Notes: generated by a model not told the origin, from the sequence alone. 60,577 bases of DNA from Balneolaceae bacterium (GCA_020832415.1 JAFIES010000052.1:1-60577); one strand, 5' to 3'; positions 35,701 to 44,206 are shown, numbered from the stretch's first letter. Program-made: numbers and translations.

Positions 35701-36049
35701 TGATCATATCGAGCCGCTTCCGAACCTCGGTTTCAGCCACAAATAGATCGGTACCCCAGTTAAAATTTAACTTTACAACCGATGCGCCCTGGCTGGAGAG
35801 TGAACGAACACGCCGAACACCGGAAATACTTCCAACCTGTTCCTCAATCTGCCGAGTTATCAAGGCTTCGATATCTTCAGGAGCTACTCCATCGTAGGTG
35901 CTGTAAACTGTAATGGTTGGAAATGAGACGTCCGGGTAGAGATTCAGCCGGAGGTTATTGAGGCCGTACAGCCCAAACCCGATCAGAATAATGCTGATCA
36001 TCATAAAAGTGATTGGGCGGGTTACGGCTAATTTTGGGAGATTTTTCAT
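32771..36049 (-). CDS. RND efflux permease, first of pair
   Basis: A 1092-residue RND permease of the same family as the next gene but clearly distinct in sequence. Typical blocks are 'MMISIILIGFGLYGLNNLRL' at the N-terminus, 'LAVGLVVDNAVVVLENIF' in helix 4 and 'GRRLRPILMTAFTTILAMVP' near the end. A longer cytoplasmic segment between helices 6 and 7 (~510-575, 'NLLHKLLVWRRQNVFTRLFS') sets it apart from its partner. It starts 14 bases after the adaptor gene stop. No outer-membrane TolC-like factor is encoded in the operon, so one must be supplied from elsewhere. Confidence 0.95.
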   Translation of the reverse strand: MKNLPKLAVTRPITFMMISIILIGFGLYGLNNLRLNLYPDVSFPTITVYSTYDGVAPEDIEALITRQIEEQVGSISGVRRVRSLSSQGASVVKLNFNWGTDLFVAETEVRKRLDMIRRALPDDVDQPIVFSYDPNDEPVLVLALTSNTRSPRELRTLATRQIEQRIERIEGIASAETAGGFDRQINVRLSNAQMRTYNLDVADISNRLRQENVQVPAGQLTEGETVFSLRTIGDFRNIDQIRNSIVSVTDEGSPVYLKDVAWVEDGIAQPIGNVRVQGNDGVIMNIYKQSDSNIVNAAGGVVAALDDIRSILPSDVSLEILTNRADFISLSIKNLVFTGLQAVILVIIMLLLFLRSGRSALIVAITIPISIIATFSIMDFTDVSLNIISLSGLTLAVGLVVDNAVVVLENIFRFREDGHDGKTSATSGAQEVATPVIVSTLTTLVVFLPILFVPGIAGLLFRDMALTISFAMIVSVLVAITLIPVLSSRLFEAELITADKKDPARNLLHKLLVWRRQNVFTRLFSIPLFLLYVIAWPFLKIYAFLAKSSKTFFSDNLGPWLGRQFDRLENSYRRVLDKALKVSGWVTLGAFALLFASLPIFYLLGGEFFPQVDENFIILDVQREPGVSLLELERTIMQVENIVNEAIPEARLVVSDYGDKTGIEGADNPGGNQGRVRVELVPISDRSRSQMEITADILERLQVVPGANIRQVREDPLSPDGETGLIVQIYGFDQDIKAFLADIAMQELGSIDGIVSVFSSADQGRPELRVEMDRERIARVGMTTSQVATALSNSVQGSVATTFVDQGIEFEVLVEVDPIDRAQSTSLQDLQIQTPGGEWMPLRNLANITRYTGPSNILRVNQERMVEVEADLGNLDLRTATELARQRLAAIDWPEGYRYELGGSAEEQQESFYFLLIAFMIAGILTYMVMASQFESLVEPFIIIVTIPLALTGVLLMLLFTSTPVSVTAMVGLVLLTGIVVNNGIVMIDYIKILQSRGQNRHDAIVNGAGRRLRPILMTAFTTILAMVPLALQLGAGAETWSPMARAVIGGLSMSTLLMLFAVPCMYYLINSLVEKAGFDAVHKEDPLAEQA

Positions 36050-36063
36050 AGAAAGCGTCCCAA

Positions 36064-37347
36064 TTAGTTATTTCCTGATGCTTGCCGGCCTTGGCCGCCA
36101 CCTTGTTGTTGCCGGCGCTGCCTCATCTGTTCGATCTGTTCGGGGGTAAGGTTTCTCATCTGTTCGGCACGCTGATCATCAGCAGAGGCAGCTGTGCCTG
36201 CCCGCTCACTTCCGGCTACCCGAATTCTGGAGCCATCCTCCAGGTTTCTGTGCCCGGTAATGATGAGTCCATCACCCGGTTGCAGTCCTTCAATTACTTC
36301 AATTCTGTCGCCCTGCTCAATTCCAAGAACCAGGTCGCGCCTTACTGCTGTGGTATCTCCCTGTGATACAAATGCGGAGTATGAGCGTTCAAGTTCAATG
36401 GTTCCTGTTTCAGGCTCTATAAAGGTGTCTACCTTCTCAATCATTGCTGAACGTGGTATAATTACAACATTTTCTCTTGTTTGCAGATTGATTTGTGCCT
36501 GTACAAGTGCTCCCTGATATACATTAGAAGCTGCATCGGTTAGGGTTATCACAATTTCGCCGAGTCCTGTAGTTGCATTAAGCTGCGGACTTTTTCGCGA
36601 TACAACACCTGTTGCCACTTCTGCGCTTCGGCTGGAAAGCGACATGCTCACGGTCTGGCCAATTTGTACATCTTCCCAATCTCTCAAAGGGAGAAATACG
36701 CGGGTTTCAAACCCTATGAGATTGGCTATTTCAAATACTGCCTGCCCTGTTGTGGCTACATCACCTTCGGCAATCATTCGGTTCAGAACCACACCATCAA
36801 CGGGAGATTTGATCCTGGTATTCTCCAGATTTTCACGGCTTTGTGTGAGTGCTGCCTGTGCAGATTCATACTGGGCAAGGCTGTTCAGGTAGGATGTACG
36901 AACATCATCAAACTCTGCCCGGCTGATTAAATCGCGTTCAAACAGTTCACTGTTTCGTGAGAGTTGTGTGCTGTCGCGCTCGAGTGTAGCACGTGCCTGC
37001 CGAATTTGTGCCTGGGCTTGTTCAACGGCATCGCGGAAAGGTACATCATGAATCTCTGCAAGTACCTGGCCTTGAGAAACATTGTCACCCAAATCTGCAA
37101 GTATTCGCGTAACCCTGTTTGATACCTGTGGTGTTACGGTAACAACATCCTGTGCACGAATGGTACCATATGCACGAACCTGCTCGGAAATACTACCTGC
37201 CTGTACAGGTGTAACTTCAACACTTGTAGGCTGGCCTCCTCTGAAGTTGCCAAAACCGGGGCCATCTGCCTGGTTGTTATCGCCGCCGCATGCTGAAATA
37301 AACAGCAGGCTGAGTATGATGAATGAACTGTATTTTAAAGTCTTCAA
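36064..37347 (-). CDS. RND periplasmic adaptor (MFP) lipoprotein
   Basis: A 427-residue membrane-fusion protein. The start is TTG at 37347; a stop codon lies directly upstream in frame and no ATG fits. The signal peptide ends with a lipobox, 'LLFISAC', giving an acylated Cys20. A barrel-sandwich hybrid half ('ILADLGDNVSQGQVLAEI') precedes a coiled-coil hairpin (~95-180, 'RATLERDSTQLSRNSELFER'). The second lipoyl half follows ('IKSPVDGVVLNRMIAEGD'), then beta-barrel domains and a Gln/Arg-rich tail ('EQIEQMRQRRQQQGGGQG'). It links the two RND permeases to an outer-membrane channel and is first in the operon. Confidence 0.93.
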   Translation of the reverse strand: MKTLKYSSFIILSLLFISACGGDNNQADGPGFGNFRGGQPTSVEVTPVQAGSISEQVRAYGTIRAQDVVTVTPQVSNRVTRILADLGDNVSQGQVLAEIHDVPFRDAVEQAQAQIRQARATLERDSTQLSRNSELFERDLISRAEFDDVRTSYLNSLAQYESAQAALTQSRENLENTRIKSPVDGVVLNRMIAEGDVATTGQAVFEIANLIGFETRVFLPLRDWEDVQIGQTVSMSLSSRSAEVATGVVSRKSPQLNATTGLGEIVITLTDAASNVYQGALVQAQINLQTRENVVIIPRSAMIEKVDTFIEPETGTIELERSYSAFVSQGDTTAVRRDLVLGIEQGDRIEVIEGLQPGDGLIITGHRNLEDGSRIRVAGSERAGTAASADDQRAEQMRNLTPEQIEQMRQRRQQQGGGQGRQASGNN

Positions 37348-37687
37348 TTATATGATGTTTTTAAATTTGAACGTAAACTGGTAAACAAATCCGCCTGAAG
37401 GGCGATGAAATTACACAGAGTTGTGGCACTTACATATAGCCGGGAACAATTTTTGATATTTTTAATGAGTTTTTTAAAAACTTATTACATCTGTAAAACG
37501 TTTCAGTATCACGAACTTAGACGAAAGGAAGAATGGATAGTTTGTGCTAAATAATCAATTTCTCAGCCATTTTACGTCTTTTAACGCAACCACCTCTCAT
37601 GCATAATCTCCAAAGTGGCTCTGATCGTTCAGAATTGCAGAAAGTACCCTGTTTGATTGCGCTTGGTATTCACTGATATCAGAGATG
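37348..37687. other. Gene-free stretch upstream of the efflux operon
   Basis: 340 bases without a credible gene; no tetR- or marR-like regulator is encoded beside the efflux operon. The region is A/T rich near 37440-37500, where the efflux promoter would be expected. I see no strong palindrome or T-run hairpin. Confidence 0.5.
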
Positions 37688-38143
37688 TTAAAAGATTCTG
37701 CTGAGATTTTGGCAGATCTCCTCGCACAAAACTTTTAACTCGTCTGTTATGGCATCTTTCGTGTGAGAATCGATATCCAGCTCACCAACAAAAGTACCTC
37801 CTTTCATAATGGGTACAACAATTTCAGATTTAACATCCACACTACAGGCCAGATAGTTTGATGCTTCACTCACATCCTGCACAACAAATGTATCCAGTGT
37901 TTCGGCTGCCTGCCCGCATATCCCCGTTCCGAAAGGTATACGGATGTGATCGGTATCCTCACCCACATATGGGCCAAGTTCCAGCATTCTCTCTTCAGTT
38001 TTTGAGGCAAGGTAGAAACCGGTCCAGTTAAAAACATCAACTTTGCGGTCAAGAAGTTGGCAAATGGCCAGAAGTTTATCATCTCTGTCGGCATCAGAAT
38101 CGATGATTTGAATAGTTTGATCGAGTATTTCTTTGGTATTCAT
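37688..38143 (-). CDS. GAF-domain free methionine-(R)-sulfoxide reductase-like
   Basis: A 151-residue single GAF domain matching fRMsr (MsrC type), which reduces free methionine-R-sulfoxide in the cytoplasm. Family blocks are 'FNWTGFYL' (38-45), 'HIRIPFGTGICGQAAET' (66-82), 'VVQDVSEASNYLAC' and 'SEIVVPI'. Of the three active-site cysteines known in E. coli, two are here (Cys76 and Cys100); the third position, next to 'IRIPFG', is His66. The enzyme may therefore use another resolving route or reductant. It is a single gene divergent from marC-like. Confidence 0.82.
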   Translation of the reverse strand: MNTKEILDQTIQIIDSDADRDDKLLAICQLLDRKVDVFNWTGFYLASKTEERMLELGPYVGEDTDHIRIPFGTGICGQAAETLDTFVVQDVSEASNYLACSVDVKSEIVVPIMKGGTFVGELDIDSHTKDAITDELKVLCEEICQNLSRIF

Positions 38144-38239
38144 TTCGGTAAAAATATATTCTGAAGTTCAGGGGGAAACAAAGGTACAAATAATTTCAAA
38201 GCTTCATTCGGGTGAAATTAGGCATTCAAAATTGCTGAA

Positions 38240-38950
38240 ATGATCTCTATCTTTAGCACTATGTTTGAATTAATTTCAGAAGCAGTTCCCGAACATACAA
38301 TTTCGATAATCGGGGTTGCCGGTTTACTCTTCGCAAGTTTTACATCTCTGTTTTCCGTGGTTAATCCGCTTGCTGCAATGCCTCTCTTTCTCTCACTGAC
38401 AGATCGGTTTAGTGAAAGAGAACGTATTCAAACTGCAAAAAAAGCCAGTTTATATATGTTTGGCATATTAATCACCTTTCTGTTGATTGGTACATACATC
38501 CTCAGCTTTTTTGGAATTTCCCTTGCGGGAATCAGGATAGCGGGTGGTTTGATTATTATGAGGGCAGCTTATTCTATGCTGAATCCTGAAACGGGCGGTA
38601 AAAAACTTACGGATGAAGATCAGGCCGCAGCTATGGAGAAAGAGGATATTTCATTCAGCCCGATGGCCTTACCGCTGCTTTCCGGGCCCGGCAGTATTGC
38701 GGTTGTGATTGGTTTTGCAACACAGGCAACAGGCCCCACAGATTATATGATTAATGCAGCTTCTATTGTTCTGGTGGTAATATTGACATATGGAATTTTA
38801 CGGCTGGCACCTATTTCAGCCCGGTACATCGGCCCGGCTGGATTAAATGTAATGACACGCCTGATGGGCTTTATCGCACTGGCAATCAGCGTTCAATTTA
38901 TTCTGAGTGGTATTTCGCGCTACTTCGGAATTGGCATTGCGGGGATGTAA
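38240..38950 (+). CDS. MarC family membrane protein
   Basis: A 236-residue inner-membrane protein with about six helices and the family core 'FTSLFSVVNPLAAMPLFLSL' (~34-53) and 'LSGPGSIAVVIGFA'. MarC/UPF0056 proteins are of uncertain function; the old link to multidrug resistance is not supported and some are thought to carry amino acids. The N-terminus could instead start at the Met at 38261. The stop is 2 bases before the DinB-like gene, so the two are likely cotranscribed. Confidence 0.88.
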   Translation: MISIFSTMFELISEAVPEHTISIIGVAGLLFASFTSLFSVVNPLAAMPLFLSLTDRFSERERIQTAKKASLYMFGILITFLLIGTYILSFFGISLAGIRIAGGLIIMRAAYSMLNPETGGKKLTDEDQAAAMEKEDISFSPMALPLLSGPGSIAVVIGFATQATGPTDYMINAASIVLVVILTYGILRLAPISARYIGPAGLNVMTRLMGFIALAISVQFILSGISRYFGIGIAGM

Positions 38951-38952
38951 TA

Positions 38953-39444
38953 ATGACTGAAAGACAAAAACTTCAGCACCTGTTTATGTTCGATTTGTGG
39001 TGCACACGAAAACTCACAGACTTAATAAACAATGAGGCCCCTTTTAAAGACGATGTTGCCTGCGCAGCATTTCTTTCTCATATCATCAATGCGCAAAAAA
39101 TTTGGTGGAATCGCGTTATTCGAATGCCAAAAAATGATGACCCCGATATTTGGGAAGAGTACGAAACGGCCGACATCAAACGAGAGGCAAGACAGACTAC
39201 ACAAAGCTGGCTCGATCTTATTGCCGACCATGAGGTTGAGCTCGGCAGTATGATTCAATACACAAACTCCCAGGGGATTAGCTATACAAATTCTTTATGG
39301 CAAATTTGCAACCATTTAATTATTCATGGGCAGCATCATCGGGCTCAGATTTCACTTTTCCTCAGAAATTCTGATATTAAGCCGCCGGCAATAGACTATA
39401 TTCACTATTCCCGTTCCGAATTTTCGAACAAAAATATGAACTAA
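38953..39444 (+). CDS. DinB-family protein
   Basis: A 163-residue four-helix protein of the DinB/YfiT metal-binding superfamily. The likely metal ligands are His43 ('AFLSHIINAQKIWWNR') and the pair in 'CNHLIIHGQHHRAQI' (around 125-139), the usual H...HxxxH arrangement. Members bind Zn or Ni; many are thiol transferases (bacillithiol or mycothiol dependent) and others have no known role. It is 2 bases after marC-like. The next gene (sodium:alanine-type symporter) continues in the same reading frame just after this stop. Confidence 0.85.
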   Translation: MTERQKLQHLFMFDLWCTRKLTDLINNEAPFKDDVACAAFLSHIINAQKIWWNRVIRMPKNDDPDIWEEYETADIKREARQTTQSWLDLIADHEVELGSMIQYTNSQGISYTNSLWQICNHLIIHGQHHRAQISLFLRNSDIKPPAIDYIHYSRSEFSNKNMN

Positions 39445-39507
39445 ACTCCTGCCACTCTGGAAACGTTAGAACAGATTATTGTTGCATTCGCTAACCACGC
39501 CTGGGGG

Positions 39508-40881
39508 ATGCCTCTTCTTGTGCTGCTCGTGGGCGGTGGTATTTTCTTTCTCTTCTACAGTCGGTTCATGCCGTACCGGAATTTTAAACACGGTATCGAG
39601 GTACTCTCTGGTAAGTACGAGGACCCTACTGCTCCGGGTGATATCAATCATTTTCAGGCACTTTCAAGTACACTTGCAGCAACTGTAGGAATGGGCAATA
39701 TCAGCGGTGTGGCAATTGCTCTTGGTGTGGGTGGTCCCGGGGCTATTTTCTGGATGTGGATTACAGCCATTGTAGGCATGGCTACCAAATTTTTTACCTG
39801 TACACTGGCGATTATGTATCGCGGCGAAGATTCAAGCGGTAAAATTCAGGGTGGCCCCATGTACTACATTACAGAAGGCCTTGGTAAAAAATGGAAGCCG
39901 CTCGCCATTTTCTTTAGTGTAGCCGGTTTAATTGGCTGTACGCCTATGTTTCAATCCAATCAGCTAACACAAATTATCCGGGATACAATGCTCGCTGAGA
40001 ATGGTCTGCTTGGATACAACACGATGATTCTTGCCGATTCTTTTATCACGGAAACAGGTTTCAGGCTGTCTGATATCATTATCGGGCTGGTACTTGTGGG
40101 GCTGGTCTCATCTGTAATCTTCGGTGGAATTAAGCGAATCGGGCATGTGGCAGCTCGCCTTGTACCTTTGATGGTTTTGATCTACATCTTAACGGTGGTT
40201 TACATCATCATCAACAATATTGTAGATGTGCCTTACTACTTCTGGCTGATTGTAACCGATGCATTTACCGGTCAGGCTGCCGCAGGTGGCGCGGTTGGCG
40301 TGGTGATCTCAAACGGCATACGGCGGGGAGCATTTTCGAATGAAGCGGGAATTGGTACAGAGGCAATGGCGCACGGTGCGGCCAAAACCCGTGAACCAGT
40401 GCGCGAAGGGCTTGTTGGCATGCTTGAGCCGGCCATTGATACACTTTTGATTTGCTCAATGACAGCAATGGCCCTGCTGATGACCGGTGCCTGGTTAGAT
40501 ACATCTGTGGATGGAATAACAATGACAGCCGTGGCTTTCGAAACGGGTATACCTGTTGTAGGCCCTTACCTGTTGATAGTGTGTGTGCTTATTTTCAGCA
40601 TCACCACGATGTTTACTTACTCCTATTATGGCACAAAATGCCTCAACTTTTTGGGAGGAGCGCATAACAAGCACTACTACAACTACTTCTACATCTTCAG
40701 CATTTTTGTGGGCTCTATTACAACCATCGATATGGTAATCAATCTAATTGACGGAATGTTTGCTATGATGGCCATTCCTACTATGATAGGCACCATTTTA
40801 CTGGCGCCAAAAGTGATAGAAGCGAGCAAAGATTACTTCATGCGTAAAAAGAGAGGGGATTTCGACTCTTTAAGTAAATAA
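39508..40881 (+). CDS. Alanine/glycine:cation symporter (AGCS family)
   Basis: 457 residues from the ATG at 39508. The family core is present: 'TLAATVGMGNISGVAIALG', 'GGPGAIFWMW', 'FSNEAGIGTEAMAHGAAKT' and about eleven helices. It imports small neutral amino acids with sodium. The frame stays open back to the DinB stop at 39442. The upstream codons read 'LETLEQIIVAFANHAWG', a typical AGCS N-terminus, beginning with CTG at 39457. The real start may therefore be CTG, giving 474 residues, or an ATG mutated or misread there. The ATG at 39508 still includes the first helix. Confidence 0.92.
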   Translation: MPLLVLLVGGGIFFLFYSRFMPYRNFKHGIEVLSGKYEDPTAPGDINHFQALSSTLAATVGMGNISGVAIALGVGGPGAIFWMWITAIVGMATKFFTCTLAIMYRGEDSSGKIQGGPMYYITEGLGKKWKPLAIFFSVAGLIGCTPMFQSNQLTQIIRDTMLAENGLLGYNTMILADSFITETGFRLSDIIIGLVLVGLVSSVIFGGIKRIGHVAARLVPLMVLIYILTVVYIIINNIVDVPYYFWLIVTDAFTGQAAAGGAVGVVISNGIRRGAFSNEAGIGTEAMAHGAAKTREPVREGLVGMLEPAIDTLLICSMTAMALLMTGAWLDTSVDGITMTAVAFETGIPVVGPYLLIVCVLIFSITTMFTYSYYGTKCLNFLGGAHNKHYYNYFYIFSIFVGSITTIDMVINLIDGMFAMMAIPTMIGTILLAPKVIEASKDYFMRKKRGDFDSLSK

Positions 40882-41055
40882 TGCTTTACGATTTGAAGCG
40901 CATTAGAGGTGCAGGCCAATTTTAACAGCAAATTTATAAATCTTCTGTAGATTCCTTACCTTATAACGCTGTTGAAGAAAGGGTTGGCACACCCGGAAAG
41001 GAGAGCTGAACCCCACTAAAATTGAATATAATTAACTAAAGTAAAAGAACTCATC

Positions 41056-42474
41056 ATGGCAAAAGAATTTGATGTTTGTGTAATTGGAACCGGCCCGGGC
41101 GGCTATGCAGCTGCTATCAGGGCTTCTCAGCTTGGCTTTAAAACAGCTGTGGTTGAGAAACGTTTTTTAGGGGGAGTTTGCCTGAATATTGGTTGTATTC
41201 CAACCAAAGCCCTGCTTCGGTCAGCCGAGGTTTTTGAATCGATCTCTCACGCTTCTGATTATGGCGTGGATGTAAAAGAGTTTTCTGCAAACTTTGATGG
41301 TATGGTAAAGCGCAGCCGCGGCGTTGCCGATAAAATGAGCAAAGGCGTGCAGTTTTTGATGAAAGCCAACAAAATTGAGGTGATTAATGGTACCGGTGTG
41401 TTTAAATCATCCAAAGAGCTTTCCATACAGGATGATGCCGGCAAAGAGCAGGATACTGTTAAAGCCAAGCATTTTATTATTGCAACAGGTGCACGGCCAC
41501 GCCAGCTTCCCGGTCTGGAGATTGATGGTAAAATGATTATCGATTCCGAGAAAGCGATGCAGCTTGAAAAACAGCCCAAAAAGCTTGTGATTATCGGTGC
41601 AGGAGCAATTGGTGTTGAGTTTGCCTATTTCTACCACACAATCGGTACAGAAGTAACCATTGTCGAACTACAAAAAACACTTGTACCTGTTGAAGACGAA
41701 GATATAGGTAAAGAGCTTGGTAAAATCTACAAGAAGAAGGGTATGAATGTACTCACTGAAAGCACTGTAGAAAAAGTTGAGAAGAAAGGAAAAGGTGTAA
41801 AAGTTACCGTGAAAACCAAAAAAGGCGAAGAAGTAATTGAAGCTGACATGGTTCTTTCTGCCGTGGGTGTAACCGGTAATATCGAAAACATTGGCCTTGA
41901 TAAGGCCGGTGTGGAAACCGAAAAAGGTGCCATTAAAGTAGACACGAAAACCTACAAAACCTCTGCCGATAATATCTACGCAATCGGCGATGTAATTGGC
42001 GCACCCTGGCTGGCTCATAAAGCTTCCCACGAAGCTGTTGTGCTTGCAGAGCAGCTAGCCGGACAAAGCCCAAAGCCTATAAATTATGACAACATACCCG
42101 GCTGTACATATTGTGAACCACAGGTTGCATCTGTTGGTTTGACCGAGAAGCAAGCCAAAGAAGAAGGATACGATATCAAAGTTGGAAAATTTCCTTTTTC
42201 AGCAAGTGGTAAGGCTACAGGCCTTGGCCATGAAGAAGGTTTTGTGAAGGTTATTTTTGATGCCAAATATGGTGAATGGCTTGGTTGCCACATGATTGGC
42301 TCCCACGTAACCGAACTGATAGCAGAAGCTGTAGTAGCAAGAGATTTGGAGACTACAGGCCATGAGATTATCAGTGCTGTGCACCCGCACCCAACCATGA
42401 GCGAAGCAGTTATGGAAGCAGCGGCAGAGGCGTATGGTGAAGGGATCCACCTGGGAAGCAAGCCGAAAAAATGA
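41056..42474 (+). CDS. lpdA: Dihydrolipoamide dehydrogenase (E3)
   Basis: A 472-residue flavoprotein disulfide reductase that reoxidises lipoyl groups of the 2-oxo acid dehydrogenase complexes and the glycine system. FAD turn 'GTGPGG' (11-16), redox pair Cys42 and Cys47 ('GVCLNIGCIPTKALL'), NAD turn 'GAGAIGVEFA' and the C-terminal His-Glu site 'AVHPHPTMSEAVME' are all present. The cytoplasmic partner E1 and E2 genes are not in the window, but the lipoate genes lipB and lipA follow within 2 kb. A strong terminator ends the unit. Confidence 0.96.
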   Translation: MAKEFDVCVIGTGPGGYAAAIRASQLGFKTAVVEKRFLGGVCLNIGCIPTKALLRSAEVFESISHASDYGVDVKEFSANFDGMVKRSRGVADKMSKGVQFLMKANKIEVINGTGVFKSSKELSIQDDAGKEQDTVKAKHFIIATGARPRQLPGLEIDGKMIIDSEKAMQLEKQPKKLVIIGAGAIGVEFAYFYHTIGTEVTIVELQKTLVPVEDEDIGKELGKIYKKKGMNVLTESTVEKVEKKGKGVKVTVKTKKGEEVIEADMVLSAVGVTGNIENIGLDKAGVETEKGAIKVDTKTYKTSADNIYAIGDVIGAPWLAHKASHEAVVLAEQLAGQSPKPINYDNIPGCTYCEPQVASVGLTEKQAKEEGYDIKVGKFPFSASGKATGLGHEEGFVKVIFDAKYGEWLGCHMIGSHVTELIAEAVVARDLETTGHEIISAVHPHPTMSEAVMEAAAEAYGEGIHLGSKPKK

Positions 42475-42500
42475 CCCACTATCTTCTATGGAAGAAAACC

Positions 42501-42530
42501 AAAGCGGGCCCTTAAAAGCCCGCTTTTTTT
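42501..42530 (+). terminator. Intrinsic terminator after lpdA
   Basis: AAAGCGGGC (42501-42509), 8-base loop, GCCCGCTTT (42518-42526), continuing as TTTT to 42530: nine-base stem with T-run. It sits 27 bases after the lpdA stop. Confidence 0.9.
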
Positions 42531-42678
42531 ATCTCTTACTCTAATTATAGATTAAAAGATAAAAAAAGATTAAATACTCATGCAAAATTAATATTTGGGT
42601 CTTATATTGATTATAGAGAGGTAAATTAAAGTCTCCCTTTAACATGCAAACTACTAAATAACAGAGAGGTGAGAGATC

Positions 42679-43368
42679 ATGAAAGACCATAGACTCAAAC
42701 CAAATTACGAGATAAAGAGAAAGCCTGAAGCAAACCTTCGCAACTACTATACAGTACTACTCGAAACCGGATTAATCCTGACTTTAATTATTTTGACAAT
42801 ACTTGTCAGAATTGATTTCAGAACTACCGAATCAGAGATTATTATTGTTGATGAGCAGGAAATTGTAGAGATGGAGGAGATCGTGCAAACACAACAAGAC
42901 CGAACAGTTCCTCCCCCACCCAGACAGCCGGTTCCCGTAGCGGTACCAAATCATGAAATTATCGAAGATATCGATATTATGATTGATGCTGAGATGGATC
43001 TTGGCAGTTTTCTGGATATGCCACCCCCACCGCCACAGGAAGAAGCTGCTGAAGAACCCGAAGAAGACTTCTTTATTCTGGTAGAGCAGATGCCTGAACT
43101 AATTGGCGGATTGCAGGAGCTTCAGAGGCAAGTACGATATCCCGAAAGGGCACTTCGCGCCCAAATCCAGGGAAGAGTTTACATCCAGTTTATTGTAAAC
43201 GAGCGCGGTGAAGTTGAGAATCCACGGGTAATCAGAGGGATTGGCGGCGGATGTGATGAAGAGGCATTAAGAGTTGTAAGCAATGCAAAGTTTGTACCCG
43301 GAATGCAAAGAGGGCGTCCGGTTAGGGTACAGTACAGTTTACCAGTTGTGTTTATGATTAGGAGTTAA
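42679..43368 (+). CDS. TonB-family energy transducer
   Basis: 229 residues. One N-terminal membrane helix (~29-45, 'LLETGLILTLIILTILVRI') is followed by a periplasmic Pro- and acid-rich stretch ('TVPPPPRQPVPVAVP', 'MPPPPPQEEAAEEPEEDF') and a C-terminal TonB domain ('YPERALRAQIQGRVYIQFIV', 'VRVQYSLPVVFMI'). TonB transmits proton-motive force to outer-membrane receptors. ExbB, ExbD and a receptor are not adjacent. A ribosome site (AGAGAGGTGAGAG) precedes the ATG by 4 bases, one of the clearest in the window. Upstream of it is a 150-base A/T-rich promoter region, downstream a terminator. Confidence 0.9.
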   Translation: MKDHRLKPNYEIKRKPEANLRNYYTVLLETGLILTLIILTILVRIDFRTTESEIIIVDEQEIVEMEEIVQTQQDRTVPPPPRQPVPVAVPNHEIIEDIDIMIDAEMDLGSFLDMPPPPPQEEAAEEPEEDFFILVEQMPELIGGLQELQRQVRYPERALRAQIQGRVYIQFIVNERGEVENPRVIRGIGGGCDEEALRVVSNAKFVPGMQRGRPVRVQYSLPVVFMIRS

Positions 43369-43431
43369 TAAAAATCAGGAAAGAAAACGAAAGATAAACT
43401 TTAGTAGTTGAAGGAGACAGGACACGTGAGG

Positions 43432-43466
43432 TGGGCTCAGGAATGGGCCCACTTTCCCCTTTTTTG
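43432..43466 (+). terminator. Intrinsic terminator after the TonB-family gene
   Basis: GTGGGC (43432-43437), 10-base loop, GCCCAC (43448-43453), then TTTCCCCTTTTTT: six-base GC-rich stem and interrupted T-run, 64 bases after the stop and just before lipB. Confidence 0.7.
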
Positions 43467-43480
43467 ATTATCTTGTCTCC

Positions 43481-44206
43481 ATGAAACGAATCATCGAAAT
43501 TTATGATCTTGGTTTGGTCCCCTACAGAAAAATGTGGGATCTCCAAAAATCAGCACAGCAAAAACTGATTGATCAGAAGAAAAAAATCCGCGATGGAGAA
43601 AACATAGAGCAGATCAGCAATGATGTGCTCTTTTTTGTGGAGCATCCGCATGTTTATACACTTGGTAAAAGTGGTGATTCAACACACTTGTTGAAAGGAA
43701 TTTCAGAGCTTACTGATATTGATGCAGAGTATATAGAGATCGATCGCGGCGGGGATATTACCTACCACGGACCCGGCCAGATAGTTGGCTACCCCATTCT
43801 TGATCTGGACCGATATTTTACAGACATCCACAAATATCTGCGTCTGCTTGAAGAGGTTGTTATAAAAACCTGCAGCGAATACGGGATTGAAGCAGGCAGA
43901 AAAGAGGGATTAACCGGCGTTTGGGTTGGCGAAGAAAAAATCTGCGCAATGGGTATTCGCTGTTCCAGATGGGTAACCATGCACGGTTTTGCGTTTAACA
44001 TTAATACAGATCTAAGCTATTTCAATCATATAGTGCCATGCGGAATTGAAAATAAATCTGTAACAAGCTTATCAAAAATAATCGGGCAATTCATCGAACC
44101 TTCAAACGTAAAGAGTAAATTAGCAGACCATTTTGCTGAGATATTTGATGCAGAGATGATCAGTGCCAATACTGCTGAACCCAAGCTTCAAAATTCGTAC
44201 CTTTAG
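43481..44206 (+). CDS. lipB: Octanoyltransferase
   Basis: 241 residues. LipB transfers octanoyl from acyl carrier protein to lipoyl domains, the first step of lipoate assembly. Family blocks are 'FFVEHPHVYTLGK' (51-63), 'DRGGDITYHGPGQIVGYPI' (88-106), the lysine of 'GEEKICAMGIR' (K153) and the catalytic Cys187 in 'HIVPCGIENKSV'. It is followed by lipA (37-base gap) in one unit. Downstream target proteins belong to the 2-oxo acid dehydrogenase complexes whose E3 is encoded by the gene at 41056. Confidence 0.96.
   Translation: MKRIIEIYDLGLVPYRKMWDLQKSAQQKLIDQKKKIRDGENIEQISNDVLFFVEHPHVYTLGKSGDSTHLLKGISELTDIDAEYIEIDRGGDITYHGPGQIVGYPILDLDRYFTDIHKYLRLLEEVVIKTCSEYGIEAGRKEGLTGVWVGEEKICAMGIRCSRWVTMHGFAFNINTDLSYFNHIVPCGIENKSVTSLSKIIGQFIEPSNVKSKLADHFAEIFDAEMISANTAEPKLQNSYL

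Noticed and set aside
29644-36049. Helix 4 of both permeases reads VDN where AcrB has VDD, suggesting loss of the proton relay
   Set aside because: A VDN form is common in HAE1-type permeases of this group, so it is not evidence for inactivity.
38953-40881. DinB and symporter as one fused protein, since they share a reading frame
   Set aside because: A clear TAA at 39442-39444 ends DinB at a normal length, and the families have no reason to be fused.
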